A stretch of DNA of 64,000 nucleotides. It comes from CALBPI01 sp038529355 (GTDB taxonomy: Bacteria > Pseudomonadota > Gammaproteobacteria > Steroidobacterales > Woeseiaceae). Within the stretch, counting starts at the first letter, position 1. Each line of letters begins with the position of its first letter. Of this stretch, positions 51,842-61,438 are shown piece by piece. The notes beneath the pieces are model-generated. The model was given only the letters and a program-made list of their open reading frames with translations, was not told the DNA's origin and made no database searches. Both the position numbers and the translations under genes were made by a program. The stretch spans positions 1 through 64,000 of the forward strand of contig JBCBDU010000015.1 in the NCBI GenBank assembly GCA_038529355.1. The letters run 5' to 3'.

Positions 51842-54800
51842 ATGCACCCGATTCTGAAGGCACAAATGCGCGATGCAATTCGCGGCGGTGACACCGCACC
51901 CCGGCTCGATGTCGGCGAGCTGCTGGATATCGTCAGTGCCTTTTATAGCCAGCTTGATGCGTCTGATACCACCATTCAGGAAGCGTTGCAGTTGCGCGCC
52001 GACGATGTTGCTTTCGACGACACGCAAACGTTTTCTACGACACTGAACTCGACGTCGGGCATTCGCGAGCGATTCCGCGGTATGCAAAGCGACGGCCTGC
52101 GTGCCGTGCTCGACAATGTTGCTGACATGGTCATCACGGTGAACGGTGATGGTGTCATCCAGTTTGCCAACCGCATGGCTGTGCATTTTTTCGCGCCGGA
52201 TCGTCGCTCGCTCAGTGGCTGTTTGCTGGCGGACTATTTGCCCGGCTCATCGCCTGATCATGGCGGTATCACGCAGTTTCTGTCGCCTTATGTTGCAGAG
52301 CTCGACAGCACCAACCCGAACCTTGCTGGCGGCGAGCTGATTGGGCGCAAGGCGGACGGCGAGGTTTTTCGCGTTGAATTGACGGTCAGCCGGGTCAGCG
52401 GATTCGATGCTGGCGATTACGTGTTGTGCATGCGGGATGTGTCGGTACGTGCTGCTGCAGAGGCTGCGCTGAAAGAGAACGAAGAGCGCTATCGGGCGCT
52501 GGTTGAGCACGCGCCGGAAGCCATCCTGGTGTTCGACGTAGATACCAACAATTTCATTGATGCGAATGAAAATGCCAGCGAGCTGTTTAACCTGTCGCGG
52601 CGGCGGTTGTTGGCCAGTGGCTTTTTTGGACTACGCGGCAATGCCGGTGAGGCGCAGACGAACGAACATAAACGCATTGAAGTGTTTTTGAATCGTGCAC
52701 TGAGTGGCGACCAGCCCGTATTCGAGTGGCTGTATCGCGATCGCAATGGTGAGGAGTTGCCTTGTGAGGTACGTCTGAGCCGTATGCCTGCGGTCGATCG
52801 CTCGCTCGTGCGCGTGAGCATTCACAGCATCGCGACGCGTAAACAGCGCGAGCTGATCGAATACAGCGAAAAGAAGCTGTTGGAAATGATCGCCAGCGGT
52901 GTGCCGCTGAAGAAAGTGCTGCGCGCTATTTGTCGCACGGCTGAACGCGTGATTGGCAATTCGCGCGCGGCCGTGATGACCTGCGATGCCACGCACGTTG
53001 CACTGAATCTTGTGTGCGCGCCGGCATTTAATGATGCGGCGTTGCGCGGTTTGCGCACGGTGCCGTTGGACATGCCGCGCTTGTCGGCCGGCGTTGCCGT
53101 GGCGACCCGCAAGCCGGTGATTATGGCCGATGTACTGGCGCACAACGCCTGGCAGGATTTCGAGGTGCTGGCAGCACGTTTGAATATCGCGGCGGCGTGG
53201 TCGTTCCCGTTGTTTTCGGCGGACGGGCAAGCGGCCGGTACCGTTGATCTGTATCTCAGCGAAAAGCGCGAACCGACCACCGATGAATTTGATTGGCTTA
53301 GCGGTGTCGCGCGGTTGGCCGGCATTGCGGTAGCGCGCGAGCGCAGTCGCGAGGCGCTGTCGCAAAGTGAAGGTCGATTCCGCAGCTTGTTCGAAAACGT
53401 GGTTGAGGGCGTCTATATTTCGACCCGCAATGGCACGCTAGTCGCCGCTAATCCTGCGCTAGTGGCGATGCTTGGTTATGACGACGAAACGGATCTGTTG
53501 ATCCATGCCCGGCGCGATGCGGCGTATCACAATCATGCCGATGCAGTACGTTTTGCCGATGCGATTGATGCGCAGCAGGAAGTGCGGGACTTCGAAGCGA
53601 AGATGGTGCGCAAGGATGGCCGACACGTGGATGTAATGGAGAATGCACGCGCGGTCACCTACAGCGATGGCGAGCTCTACATTGAGGGCACGATATCCGA
53701 TATCACCGATAGGAAGCGCGCGGAGCGACGGATTTTTGCAGAAAAAGAGCGCGCGCAGATCACGCTCAAGTCCATCGGCGACGGCGTGATAACGACAGAT
53801 GCGGCGGGCTGTGTTGAGTATATGAATCCGGTCGCCGAGACGCTGACTGGTTGGAGTTTGCGCGCCGCTGCCGGACAGGCGGTCGAAGACGTGCTGACGA
53901 TGATCCATGAGCACAATCGCGAAATGATTGATAACCCGATTATTCGCTGCCTGAACGAAGGGCGTGTGATTGCGATGTCAGACATGTGCCTGTTGATTAA
54001 CCGCTCAGGCGAGGAGATTGCGATCCAGGATACGGCGGCGCCGATCCGCGATAGCAATGGCCACATCAACGGTGCGGTCATGGTGTTCCACGATGCCAGT
54101 CAAGAAGATCGACTGTCTCGCAAATTGTCGTATCAGGCATCGCATGATGCGCTAACGGGTTTTATCAACCGTCAGGAGTTCGACAATGTGCTGACGCGAG
54201 CGTTGACGCGTACGCGCTCGGCTGAACGCGATGACTACGCGCTCCTGTATATCGACCTGGATCAATTCAAAATAGTCAACGATACGTTTGGTCATACCGC
54301 TGGTGATGAGCTGATTCGACAAATGTCGCAGCAGCTGCAGACGGCGCTGCTGCCGAATGATGTTGTCGCGCGTTTGGGTGGCGATGAGTTTGGCGTATTG
54401 TTGACCAACGGCGACGCAGATCGGGCGCAGCGCGTCGCCGAAGCGATTCGGGCGAGTATCGAGAATTATCGCTTTGAGTGGCAGAACGCGCTGCACACCG
54501 TAACAGCGAGTATCGGCATTGTGTTGCTCGATCGTGAATCGGCTTCTGTGAATGGTTTGCTGAGCGCGGCGGACGTTGCCTGCTTTGCGGCCAAGGACAG
54601 CGGTCGCAACCGCGTGCACCTGTATCGTGAAGGTGAGGCGAGCAATCACCATCACCAACAGATGCATTGGTTGTCACGAATTAACAGTGCACTCGAAGCG
54701 GATCGATTTGAGTTGCACTTCCAGCCCATCGCGCATATCGATGGTCAGGGAGATGTCGACTTTTGTAAACACTACGAAGTGCTGTTGCGCATGATCGACG

Positions 54801-55465
54801 AGGAGGGCAACCGAGTGTTGCCGGCCACGTTTATCGCCGCCGCCGAACGCTATGACCGCATGCCGGCCGTTGATCGCTGGGTCGTCTCTGAAGTCCTGAA
54901 ACATGCCGATCAGGGTGACCCGTCCGAGCCTGCTGCCTACACGCTGGCGATCAACTTGTCCGGCAACTCGCTCAGCGATGGACGCTTCATGGAGTTTTTG
55001 AAAGACACGCTGCAGTCGACATCGCTGTGTGCCGGTGCCGTGTGTTTTGAGATTACCGAAACCGCTGCGATTGCGAATCTGACGCGGGTGCGACATTTCA
55101 TGTCTGAGTTGCGCAAGCTCGGTTGTCTGTTCGCGTTGGACGATTTTGGCAGCGGCTTGTGCTCATTCGCCTATCTGAAGAATCTGCCAGTCGATTTTGT
55201 CAAAATCGATGGTGCGTTTGTCCGCGATGTGGCCAACGATACCGTTGACCAGAGTATGGTCGCCGCGATTCAGCAGGTCGCGCAGGCGATGGGCATCGAA
55301 ACGGTCGCCGAGCACGTTGAGACGGCCGAGACGCGTTGCGCGCTGGCGCGGTTGGGCGTGAGCCTGGTGCAGGGCTATGAGATCGCGCGCCCGACTGCGA
55401 TGCAGACGTTCTCGCCGTGGGAGGCCGGTACGGTGAATTGGCAACAGGTAGCCTCCGACGCCTGA
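51842..55465 (+). CDS. multi-sensor GGDEF-EAL protein (PAS/PAS/GAF/PAS/PAS)
   Basis: A large soluble c-di-GMP enzyme of about 1207 residues. The frame extends upstream to a TTG at 51722, but the added 40 residues are Ser/Gly/Pro-rich, so ATG 51842 is preferred without strong ribosome-site support. In order: PAS (about 85-190), PAS (205-325), GAF (340-500), two more PAS (505-620 and 625-745), GGDEF (755-920) with intact LGGDEFG, and EAL (930-1190) reading EVL with the catalytic N, E, DD, K and Q positions present. There is no membrane segment. Both synthesis and breakdown of c-di-GMP look possible, with the balance set by five sensor domains. It stands alone. Confidence 0.93.
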   Translation: MHPILKAQMRDAIRGGDTAPRLDVGELLDIVSAFYSQLDASDTTIQEALQLRADDVAFDDTQTFSTTLNSTSGIRERFRGMQSDGLRAVLDNVADMVITVNGDGVIQFANRMAVHFFAPDRRSLSGCLLADYLPGSSPDHGGITQFLSPYVAELDSTNPNLAGGELIGRKADGEVFRVELTVSRVSGFDAGDYVLCMRDVSVRAAAEAALKENEERYRALVEHAPEAILVFDVDTNNFIDANENASELFNLSRRRLLASGFFGLRGNAGEAQTNEHKRIEVFLNRALSGDQPVFEWLYRDRNGEELPCEVRLSRMPAVDRSLVRVSIHSIATRKQRELIEYSEKKLLEMIASGVPLKKVLRAICRTAERVIGNSRAAVMTCDATHVALNLVCAPAFNDAALRGLRTVPLDMPRLSAGVAVATRKPVIMADVLAHNAWQDFEVLAARLNIAAAWSFPLFSADGQAAGTVDLYLSEKREPTTDEFDWLSGVARLAGIAVARERSREALSQSEGRFRSLFENVVEGVYISTRNGTLVAANPALVAMLGYDDETDLLIHARRDAAYHNHADAVRFADAIDAQQEVRDFEAKMVRKDGRHVDVMENARAVTYSDGELYIEGTISDITDRKRAERRIFAEKERAQITLKSIGDGVITTDAAGCVEYMNPVAETLTGWSLRAAAGQAVEDVLTMIHEHNREMIDNPIIRCLNEGRVIAMSDMCLLINRSGEEIAIQDTAAPIRDSNGHINGAVMVFHDASQEDRLSRKLSYQASHDALTGFINRQEFDNVLTRALTRTRSAERDDYALLYIDLDQFKIVNDTFGHTAGDELIRQMSQQLQTALLPNDVVARLGGDEFGVLLTNGDADRAQRVAEAIRASIENYRFEWQNALHTVTASIGIVLLDRESASVNGLLSAADVACFAAKDSGRNRVHLYREGEASNHHHQQMHWLSRINSALEADRFELHFQPIAHIDGQGDVDFCKHYEVLLRMIDEEGNRVLPATFIAAAERYDRMPAVDRWVVSEVLKHADQGDPSEPAAYTLAINLSGNSLSDGRFMEFLKDTLQSTSLCAGAVCFEITETAAIANLTRVRHFMSELRKLGCLFALDDFGSGLCSFAYLKNLPVDFVKIDGAFVRDVANDTVDQSMVAAIQQVAQAMGIETVAEHVETAETRCALARLGVSLVQGYEIARPTAMQTFSPWEAGTVNWQQVASDA

Positions 55466-55513
55466 GCAAACTGCTGTTGCCTCGCGGCCCTACTGCGCTA
55501 GACTCAGGCGTAT

Positions 55514-56398
55514 GTGTTTTTCCACCCGACTGCAATTTCAGGCGCTGTGTTGACGCGGTTGCTACTGCAAAGCGATGAGCCGGATGCGCTGGAAGTGGTC
55601 AATGCCGTGGCAACGCGCGGGCTGTTGCTGGTCTGCGAGCATGCCGGCAAATTGGTGCCACGGACGCTCATTGACGATTACGATCCGGTCATCCTGGACA
55701 CCCACTATGGCTGCGATATTGGCGCTGGCGCACTAACACGCGCACTCGCACATCGACTGCAGGCCACGGCTGTGTGTGCCCACTATTCGCGGCTTGTCAT
55801 CGATGCCAACCGCAGGCTGGACGATCCAACGCTGGTATTGCCGCTCGCCAATGGCGAACCGGTGACGGCAAACACCGATCTCAGCGATGCACAGCTACGT
55901 GCCCGTATTCATGATTTATACCTGCCGGTGCACGCACGCATAGAGCAGGAGCTGTCGCGACTTTCCGCTTTGTCACCGCCAGTCTATGTGGCTGTTCACA
56001 GCTTTACCCCCGAGCTACGCGGGCAAAGACGACCCTGGCATGTTGGTGTCATGTGGGATCGCGACGCACGCCTTGCGGAGCATATGCTTACTGGACTGCG
56101 CCAACATGACGGACTCAAGGTAGGCGCGAACGAGCCTTATTCAGGCCGCGCCCCTGAAGACTTTTCAGTGGACTATCACGCCGAGCGCAACGGTTTGATC
56201 AACGTCGCGCTGGAAATTCGCCAGGACCTGTTAGGCAGTGCTGCGCAGGTTCAGGGGTGGGTCGAGCGCCTGGCGCCACTGTTTGAGACCGCGTTGGCTG
56301 CACCATGGCCGCGCACCGAAAACGCGCCGCGTTCTCCGAGCTTCTACCCGGACGTCAGCAGTTTCGAAACTGCTGCCAGACAATGGATGGCAGTGTAA
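55514..56398 (+). CDS. N-formylglutamate amidohydrolase family protein
   Basis: A 294-residue protein of the FGase family. LLVCEHAGKLVP and YGCDIGAGALTRALA are the family's N-terminal metal-binding region, and AVHSFTPEL and SVDYHAERNGLINVALEIRQDL (here about 56165-56230) carry the conserved His and Glu residues. The start at GTG 55514 is uncertain; a GTG about 12 codons later is an alternative. Its stop overlaps the start of the GCS2-type ligase by one base. That pairing is known in bacteria and suggests hydrolysis of an amide made by the ligase, rather than histidine degradation. Confidence 0.87.
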   Translation: MFFHPTAISGAVLTRLLLQSDEPDALEVVNAVATRGLLLVCEHAGKLVPRTLIDDYDPVILDTHYGCDIGAGALTRALAHRLQATAVCAHYSRLVIDANRRLDDPTLVLPLANGEPVTANTDLSDAQLRARIHDLYLPVHARIEQELSRLSALSPPVYVAVHSFTPELRGQRRPWHVGVMWDRDARLAEHMLTGLRQHDGLKVGANEPYSGRAPEDFSVDYHAERNGLINVALEIRQDLLGSAAQVQGWVERLAPLFETALAAPWPRTENAPRSPSFYPDVSSFETAARQWMAV

Positions 56399-57534
56399 TG
56401 GCACATCAAGACCCTAGTTTTACCGTCGGCATAGAAGAGGAGTACCTGCTCGTTGATATTGAGACGGGCGCGCTGGCAACGGACCCGCCCGACTCAATGC
56501 TGAAAGAATGCCAGAAGGCCGTTGGCGGTCAGGTCAGTCCGGAGTTTTTGCGCTCGCAAATCGAGATCGGCACGCGCGTTTGCCAAAACATGGATGAAGC
56601 GCGCGAAGATCTGGTCATGTTGCGCAATACGATCATCGATATCGCTGCGCAGCACGGCCTGGCACCGATTGCCGCCTCGAGTCATCCGAATGCGCACTGG
56701 TGGAACCAAAAGCATACGGCTGCCGTGCGTTACGAGGCATTGGCGGCAGAAATGCAGACGGCGGCGCGCCGGCTGGTGATTTGCGGTATGCATATGCATG
56801 TCGGTATTGAAGATGACGCTGTGCGCATCGATCTGATGAATCAGATGAGCTATTTTTTGCCGCATCTGCTGGCGCTGTCTACATCGTCGCCATTTTGGGA
56901 TACCCGCAATACGGGTCTGAAATCGTACCGCCTGACGGTGTTCGACGCGTTGCCACGCACGGGCTTGCCCGAGCGGTTCTCGAGCTTTGCCGAATACTCG
57001 CGCCACGTTGAAATTCTGAAGCGCGCCGGACTTATCGAGGATGCGTCGAAAATCTGGTGGGACTTACGACCGAGTGCACGCTATCAAACGCTGGAAACGC
57101 GCGTCATGGATGTCTGTACGCATCTGGATGAGGCCATCGCCGTGTGCGCGCTGAATTTGTGTCTGCTGCGGATGTTGTACCGGCTGCGGCGCAGCAATCA
57201 GCGCTGGCGTCTGTATACGCCGATGCTGATCAACGAGAATCGCTGGCGTGCCAAACGCTACGGTACCGACAATGGCATGGTGGATTTGGCCAAGGGCAAT
57301 GTCGTACCGTTTGATGAACTGCTTGAAGACATGATCGAGCTGACCGCTGAGGATGCCGATGCGCTCGGGTGCACCGCGGCCGTCCAGTCGCTGCGCGACG
57401 TTGTAGCACGCGGCACCAGCGCACACCGGCAGATCGCATGCTATGAAGCGTCGCTGGCGGCGGGCGCCGACGAGGACACAGCGTTACACGATGTGGTCAT
57501 GAGCTTGATCGTGGAAACGCAGGCGCACCGCTAG
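56398..57534 (+). CDS. GCS2-type carboxylate-amine ligase (YbdK family)
   Basis: A 378-residue ATP-dependent amidoligase. The start at ATG 56398 overlaps the previous stop (TAATG). VGIEEEYLLVD at the N-terminus holds the metal-binding glutamates of the glutamate-cysteine-ligase type 2 family, and HMHVGIED and RVMDVCTHLDEA are further family signatures. YbdK has weak glutamate-cysteine ligase activity in E. coli; its true substrates are unknown. Coupled to the formylglutamate-amidohydrolase-like gene, it probably builds or modifies a small amide-linked metabolite. Confidence 0.9.
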   Translation: MAHQDPSFTVGIEEEYLLVDIETGALATDPPDSMLKECQKAVGGQVSPEFLRSQIEIGTRVCQNMDEAREDLVMLRNTIIDIAAQHGLAPIAASSHPNAHWWNQKHTAAVRYEALAAEMQTAARRLVICGMHMHVGIEDDAVRIDLMNQMSYFLPHLLALSTSSPFWDTRNTGLKSYRLTVFDALPRTGLPERFSSFAEYSRHVEILKRAGLIEDASKIWWDLRPSARYQTLETRVMDVCTHLDEAIAVCALNLCLLRMLYRLRRSNQRWRLYTPMLINENRWRAKRYGTDNGMVDLAKGNVVPFDELLEDMIELTAEDADALGCTAAVQSLRDVVARGTSAHRQIACYEASLAAGADEDTALHDVVMSLIVETQAHR

Positions 57535-57612
57535 TAGTGCGCATCGCTGCACCACGCCGGTGCGAAATTTCTGAGATAATGTCGGTTCTACGTCACCATG
57601 CGAGGAAATGAC

Positions 57613-58650
57613 ATGGCCTTATTGCTTGAAAAACAAGATGTTAGTGAACTTGTTAGTCGTGTCGGCCTGGATAACCTGATCAGCGACGTCATCGACACAT
57701 TAGCTGCCGACTTTGGCCGTTGGCAGGATTTCGACAAGACGCCGCGCGTTGCGCATCACTATGCGCATGGCGTCATTGAATTGATGCCGGTCAGTGACGC
57801 GCATCACTACAGTTTCAAATACGTGACTGGCCATCCTGAGAATCCCAAAGACAGTCGTCTCACCGTCGCCGCATTTGGTGCGCTTGCTGAAACAGCTAGC
57901 GGTTACCCGGTGATGATTTCGGAAATGACTCTGTTGACCGCGATCCGCACCGCTGCAACGTCGGTGCTGGCGGCACAATTGCTGGCTCGTAAAGACGCAA
58001 AAACGATGGCACTGATTGGCACCGGTTGCCAGGCCGAGTTTCAGGCGTACGGTTTCCACCACAGTTTCGGCATTCGCACGATTCGCTACTACGATGTTGA
58101 TCGTGGCGCCATGGAGAAGTTTGCGCGCAACATGGCCGCGCATCCCATCAAGCTGGTTGCCTGCGACTCTGTCGATAGCGCCTGCGAAGATGCAGACATC
58201 ATCTCGACGGTCACCGCCGATAAAGCTAATCGCACAGTCGTGAGCCGCAAGCACTTGCGCCCGGGTGTCCACTTCAACGGTGTCGGCGGCGACTGCCCGG
58301 GCAAAACCGAGTTGGCGCCCGATATGCTGGCCGATTTGAAGATCGCGGTAGAGTACGAACCGCAATCGCGTATTGAGGGGGAAATCCAGGCGTTGCCCGC
58401 GGATTCGCCGGTGACGGAATTGTGGCAAATATTGTCGGGCGAGCGCACGCTGCGCACCAGTGACGATGACATGACGCTGTTTGATTCCGTTGGTTTTGCA
58501 CTCGAGGATTATTCGGTATTGCGCTGCGTGCATGCCAAATGTGTCGAGCTCGGTATCGGACGCGAGTCGTCACTGATATTTACGCCAAACGATCCGAAAG
58601 ACTTGTTTGGCGAACTGGCAACGGCGCCGGCGGCAAGGCGCATTGCCTGA
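57613..58650 (+). CDS. ornithine cyclodeaminase/mu-crystallin family protein
   Basis: A 345-residue NAD(P)-dependent enzyme. ATG 57613 is chosen since GAGG at 57601-57604 has good spacing; ATG 57598 would overlap that site. Substrate-binding features are in FKYVTGHPENP and TAIRTAATS, and the Rossmann motif is IGTGCQAEFQAYGF. HFNGVGGDCPGK contains the catalytic-Asp region of ornithine cyclodeaminases. It may form proline from ornithine with loss of ammonia, though the family also includes alanine dehydrogenase and ketimine reductase activities. Confidence 0.87.
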   Translation: MALLLEKQDVSELVSRVGLDNLISDVIDTLAADFGRWQDFDKTPRVAHHYAHGVIELMPVSDAHHYSFKYVTGHPENPKDSRLTVAAFGALAETASGYPVMISEMTLLTAIRTAATSVLAAQLLARKDAKTMALIGTGCQAEFQAYGFHHSFGIRTIRYYDVDRGAMEKFARNMAAHPIKLVACDSVDSACEDADIISTVTADKANRTVVSRKHLRPGVHFNGVGGDCPGKTELAPDMLADLKIAVEYEPQSRIEGEIQALPADSPVTELWQILSGERTLRTSDDDMTLFDSVGFALEDYSVLRCVHAKCVELGIGRESSLIFTPNDPKDLFGELATAPAARRIA

Positions 58651-58731
58651 TCGGCAGACACGTGCCGCGTGCGGCGTGTCAGCAGACTTGCTGCGTCATG
58701 AGACCTGGTGAACAACAATCCGGAGCGATCG

Positions 58732-59193
58732 ATGAAAGTGCAATTTACGGTTAACGGCGAATCACGTGATGTCGACGTACCTGAAGACAAACCGTTGTTG
58801 TGGGTGCTGCGCGAAGACTTGAAGTTGACGGCCAGCAAGTATGGCTGTGGCATTGCGCAGTGCGGTGCCTGTACGGTGCATCTGGACGATCAACCGGTGC
58901 GTGCATGCAGTATCCCGGCGACAGCTGTGGCAGGTCGCACAATCACGACGCTCGAAGGTAACCAGTCCACCGAAGGCAAAGCGATACAGACTGCCTGGCG
59001 CGAGCTTGATGTTGTGCAATGCGGTTATTGCCAGTCGGGTCAGATGATGTCGGCAACTGCATTGTTACAGTCCAATCGGCGACCTACCGATGCAGACATA
59101 GATGCAGCGATGGGCGGAAACTTGTGTCGTTGCGCAACCTATCATCGGATCCGCGCCGCTATCCACAAAGCAGCTGCTGCGTTGGAGGCTTAA
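58732..59193 (+). CDS. iorA: [2Fe-2S] subunit of isoquinoline 1-oxidoreductase-type hydroxylase (IorA-like)
   Basis: A 153-residue iron-sulfur subunit. The start is ATG 58732 with GGAG six bases upstream. The plant-ferredoxin-type cluster cysteines are C39, C44, C47 and C59 (KYGCGIAQCGAC); the second cluster uses CGYCQSG and LCRCATYHRI. This is the standard small subunit of the xanthine oxidase family. It feeds electrons from the molybdenum subunit encoded three bases downstream. With no FAD subunit in the operon, it fits the two-subunit IorAB type that delivers electrons to a cytochrome. Confidence 0.93.
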   Translation: MKVQFTVNGESRDVDVPEDKPLLWVLREDLKLTASKYGCGIAQCGACTVHLDDQPVRACSIPATAVAGRTITTLEGNQSTEGKAIQTAWRELDVVQCGYCQSGQMMSATALLQSNRRPTDADIDAAMGGNLCRCATYHRIRAAIHKAAAALEA

Positions 59194-59196
59194 GCG

Positions 59197-61392
59197 ATGT
59201 TGAAATTCCTGAGCCAACCCGTTGCAACGCCGACACTGAGTCGTCGCCGGTTCTTACTGACCACGTCGCTGGGCACTGCAGGTTTTGTCATTGGCTGCAG
59301 CGACACGCGCCAGCAAGCGGGTACACCAGCTGCGAACAACGAGCCGGTCGTTGCGACCGACCTGAACGCGTTCGTGCGCATTGGCAGCGACAATACGGTC
59401 ACCGTGATCGTTAAGCATCTGGATAAGGGGCAAGGCGTGTCGACCGGACTGCCGACACTGGTTGCCGAAGAGTTGGATGCGGACTGGGCGCAAATGCAAT
59501 TTGAATTTGCACCGGCTGACGTGACGCGCTATGCGAATACCAAGAGCGGCTCGCAAGGTACCGGCGGCTCGGATTCGATCGCTAATTCCTACCTGCAGAT
59601 GCGTACCGTTGCTGCGGCGGCGCGCGCGATGCTGGTGGGTGCAGCGGCAACAGCGTGGGGCGTCGCTGCCGGCGAGATCACCGTTGTGCGCGGTGTTGTT
59701 GCTCATGAAGCTAGTGGCAGGCAGGCGCAGTTCGGTGAGCTCGCCGCGGCCGCAGCAAGCATCGAACCACCGACCGATCCAACGTTGAAATCGCCGGATC
59801 AATTTACGCTGATCGGCACTCAGGTGCCGCGCCTGGATTCACCGGCCAAGACTGACGGCACGGCGCTGTACACAATCGACATGGACCTGCCCGATATGAA
59901 AGTCGCGCTGGTAGCACATCCACCTAAGTTTGGTGCAACGGTGCGCGAGATCGACAGCACTGCGGCCTCTGCGATGAGTGGTGTTTTGGGTGTCTACCCG
60001 ATTGCCGCCGGCGTTGCTGTGGTTGCGGACAGTTTCTGGACCGCGAAAAAAGCGCGTGAGGCGTTGGTTATTGATTGGGATACCAGCGCAGCAGAGTTGC
60101 GAAGCTCCGAGCAGATCATCAGTGAGTTCAAACAGCTTGTGAACGAGACTGGCGCAGTAGCGCGCGATGATGGTGATGTTGACGCGGCGCTGGACGGCGC
60201 AGCGCAAATCCTTGAGCTACAGTTCGAGCTACCGTTTCTTGCGCACGCTGCGATGGAGCCGATGGATTGTGTGGCCCACGTCACTGACGAGCGCTGCGAT
60301 ATCTGGACGGGATCGCAGTTGACGACGCTGGACCAGGGCAACGCATCGGCAGCGGCAGGTGTGTCGAAGGAAGATGTGCACATCCATACGGTGTATGCCG
60401 GCGGCAGTTTTGGCCGGCGCGCAACGCTGGAAAGCGATTTTGTTGTGGAGGCGATCGCCATCTCGAAAGCGGTTGGCGCAGCACATCCGATCAAGTTGCA
60501 ATGGACGCGCGAGGACGACTTTGCCTCTGGCTACTATCGTCCGATGGGTTTGCACCGGGTACGTGCGGCGCTCGATGATGCGGGCAAGCCGGTTGCGTGG
60601 CGGCATCGCATCGTGACGCAGTCTTTCTTTGCCGGCACGAGTTTTGAGCGGATGATCAACGAGGGTCTAGATCCGTTGGCTGTTGAGGGCGCGGCAAATT
60701 TGCCTTACGCCATCGACAATATCCACGTGGACTTGCAGTTGTCGCGTGTCTACTTGCCGACGCTGTGGTGGCGCTCGGTTGGCCATACGCAAAATGCCTG
60801 GGTGGCGGAAGTTGTCGTCGATCAATTGGCGAAAGCGGCCGGTCAGGACGAAGTCGCTTATCGTCTTGAATTGCTCGGCGAACATCCGCGCCACAGGGCA
60901 GTGTTAGAACTGGCTGCCGATAAAGCAGGTTGGGGCTCGCCAGCCAAAACTGGTGTGCACCGCGGTGTCGCCGTGCACGAGTCATTCAGCAGTTACGTCG
61001 CGCAGATTGCCGAGGTGCGCGTGAGCGATGCCGGCGAGCTGACCGTGGAGCGCGTGGTTGCCGTCGTTGACTGTGGTGTTGCTGTTAATCCCGACATCAT
61101 CCGTGCGCAGGTCGAAGGCGCTATCGGTATGGCGCTTGGCGCGTATCTGCGCGAGGCGGTGCATCTGGATAACGGGACTGTTCGTGAGCAGAATTTTGAT
61201 CAGTATCGCCCGCTGCGCATTCACGAGATGCCGACCATTGATGTGCATATCGTCAAGTCGGCCGAAGCGCCTTCCGGAATCGGCGAGCCTGGCTTGCCGC
61301 CGCTGGCACCCGCGCTGACCAATGCGATCGCCAGAGCAACAGGCAAGGTGATCACACGCTTGCCGCTTGGCGACCAGCTGAAGACTTCCTAG
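59197..61392 (+). CDS. iorB: molybdenum subunit of isoquinoline 1-oxidoreductase-type hydroxylase (IorB-like)
   Basis: A 731-residue protein of the xanthine dehydrogenase molybdenum-subunit family, in the IorB branch. A twin-arginine motif, LSRRRFLLTTS (14-24), is followed by a hydrophobic stretch ending in GFVIGCSD, so it may be exported by Tat and perhaps also lipidated. Cofactor-binding features include GSQGTGGSDS, YAGGSFGRR and GIGEPGLPPLAPA, the last holding the catalytic Glu. It hydroxylates an N-heteroaromatic or aldehyde substrate. It is coupled to iorA, three bases apart. Maturation factors such as a CoxF/XdhC homologue are not nearby. Confidence 0.93.
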   Translation: MLKFLSQPVATPTLSRRRFLLTTSLGTAGFVIGCSDTRQQAGTPAANNEPVVATDLNAFVRIGSDNTVTVIVKHLDKGQGVSTGLPTLVAEELDADWAQMQFEFAPADVTRYANTKSGSQGTGGSDSIANSYLQMRTVAAAARAMLVGAAATAWGVAAGEITVVRGVVAHEASGRQAQFGELAAAAASIEPPTDPTLKSPDQFTLIGTQVPRLDSPAKTDGTALYTIDMDLPDMKVALVAHPPKFGATVREIDSTAASAMSGVLGVYPIAAGVAVVADSFWTAKKAREALVIDWDTSAAELRSSEQIISEFKQLVNETGAVARDDGDVDAALDGAAQILELQFELPFLAHAAMEPMDCVAHVTDERCDIWTGSQLTTLDQGNASAAAGVSKEDVHIHTVYAGGSFGRRATLESDFVVEAIAISKAVGAAHPIKLQWTREDDFASGYYRPMGLHRVRAALDDAGKPVAWRHRIVTQSFFAGTSFERMINEGLDPLAVEGAANLPYAIDNIHVDLQLSRVYLPTLWWRSVGHTQNAWVAEVVVDQLAKAAGQDEVAYRLELLGEHPRHRAVLELAADKAGWGSPAKTGVHRGVAVHESFSSYVAQIAEVRVSDAGELTVERVVAVVDCGVAVNPDIIRAQVEGAIGMALGAYLREAVHLDNGTVREQNFDQYRPLRIHEMPTIDVHIVKSAEAPSGIGEPGLPPLAPALTNAIARATGKVITRLPLGDQLKTS

Positions 61393-61438
61393 CTTTCGAC
61401 GCGGCGCATTGGTGGTCAGACGTTCCAACAACACGCCG

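Noticed and set aside
57700..58533. 277-codon minus-strand frame opposite the ornithine-cyclodeaminase-like gene
   Set aside because: Antisense to a gene with clear Rossmann and substrate motifs; no family resemblance.
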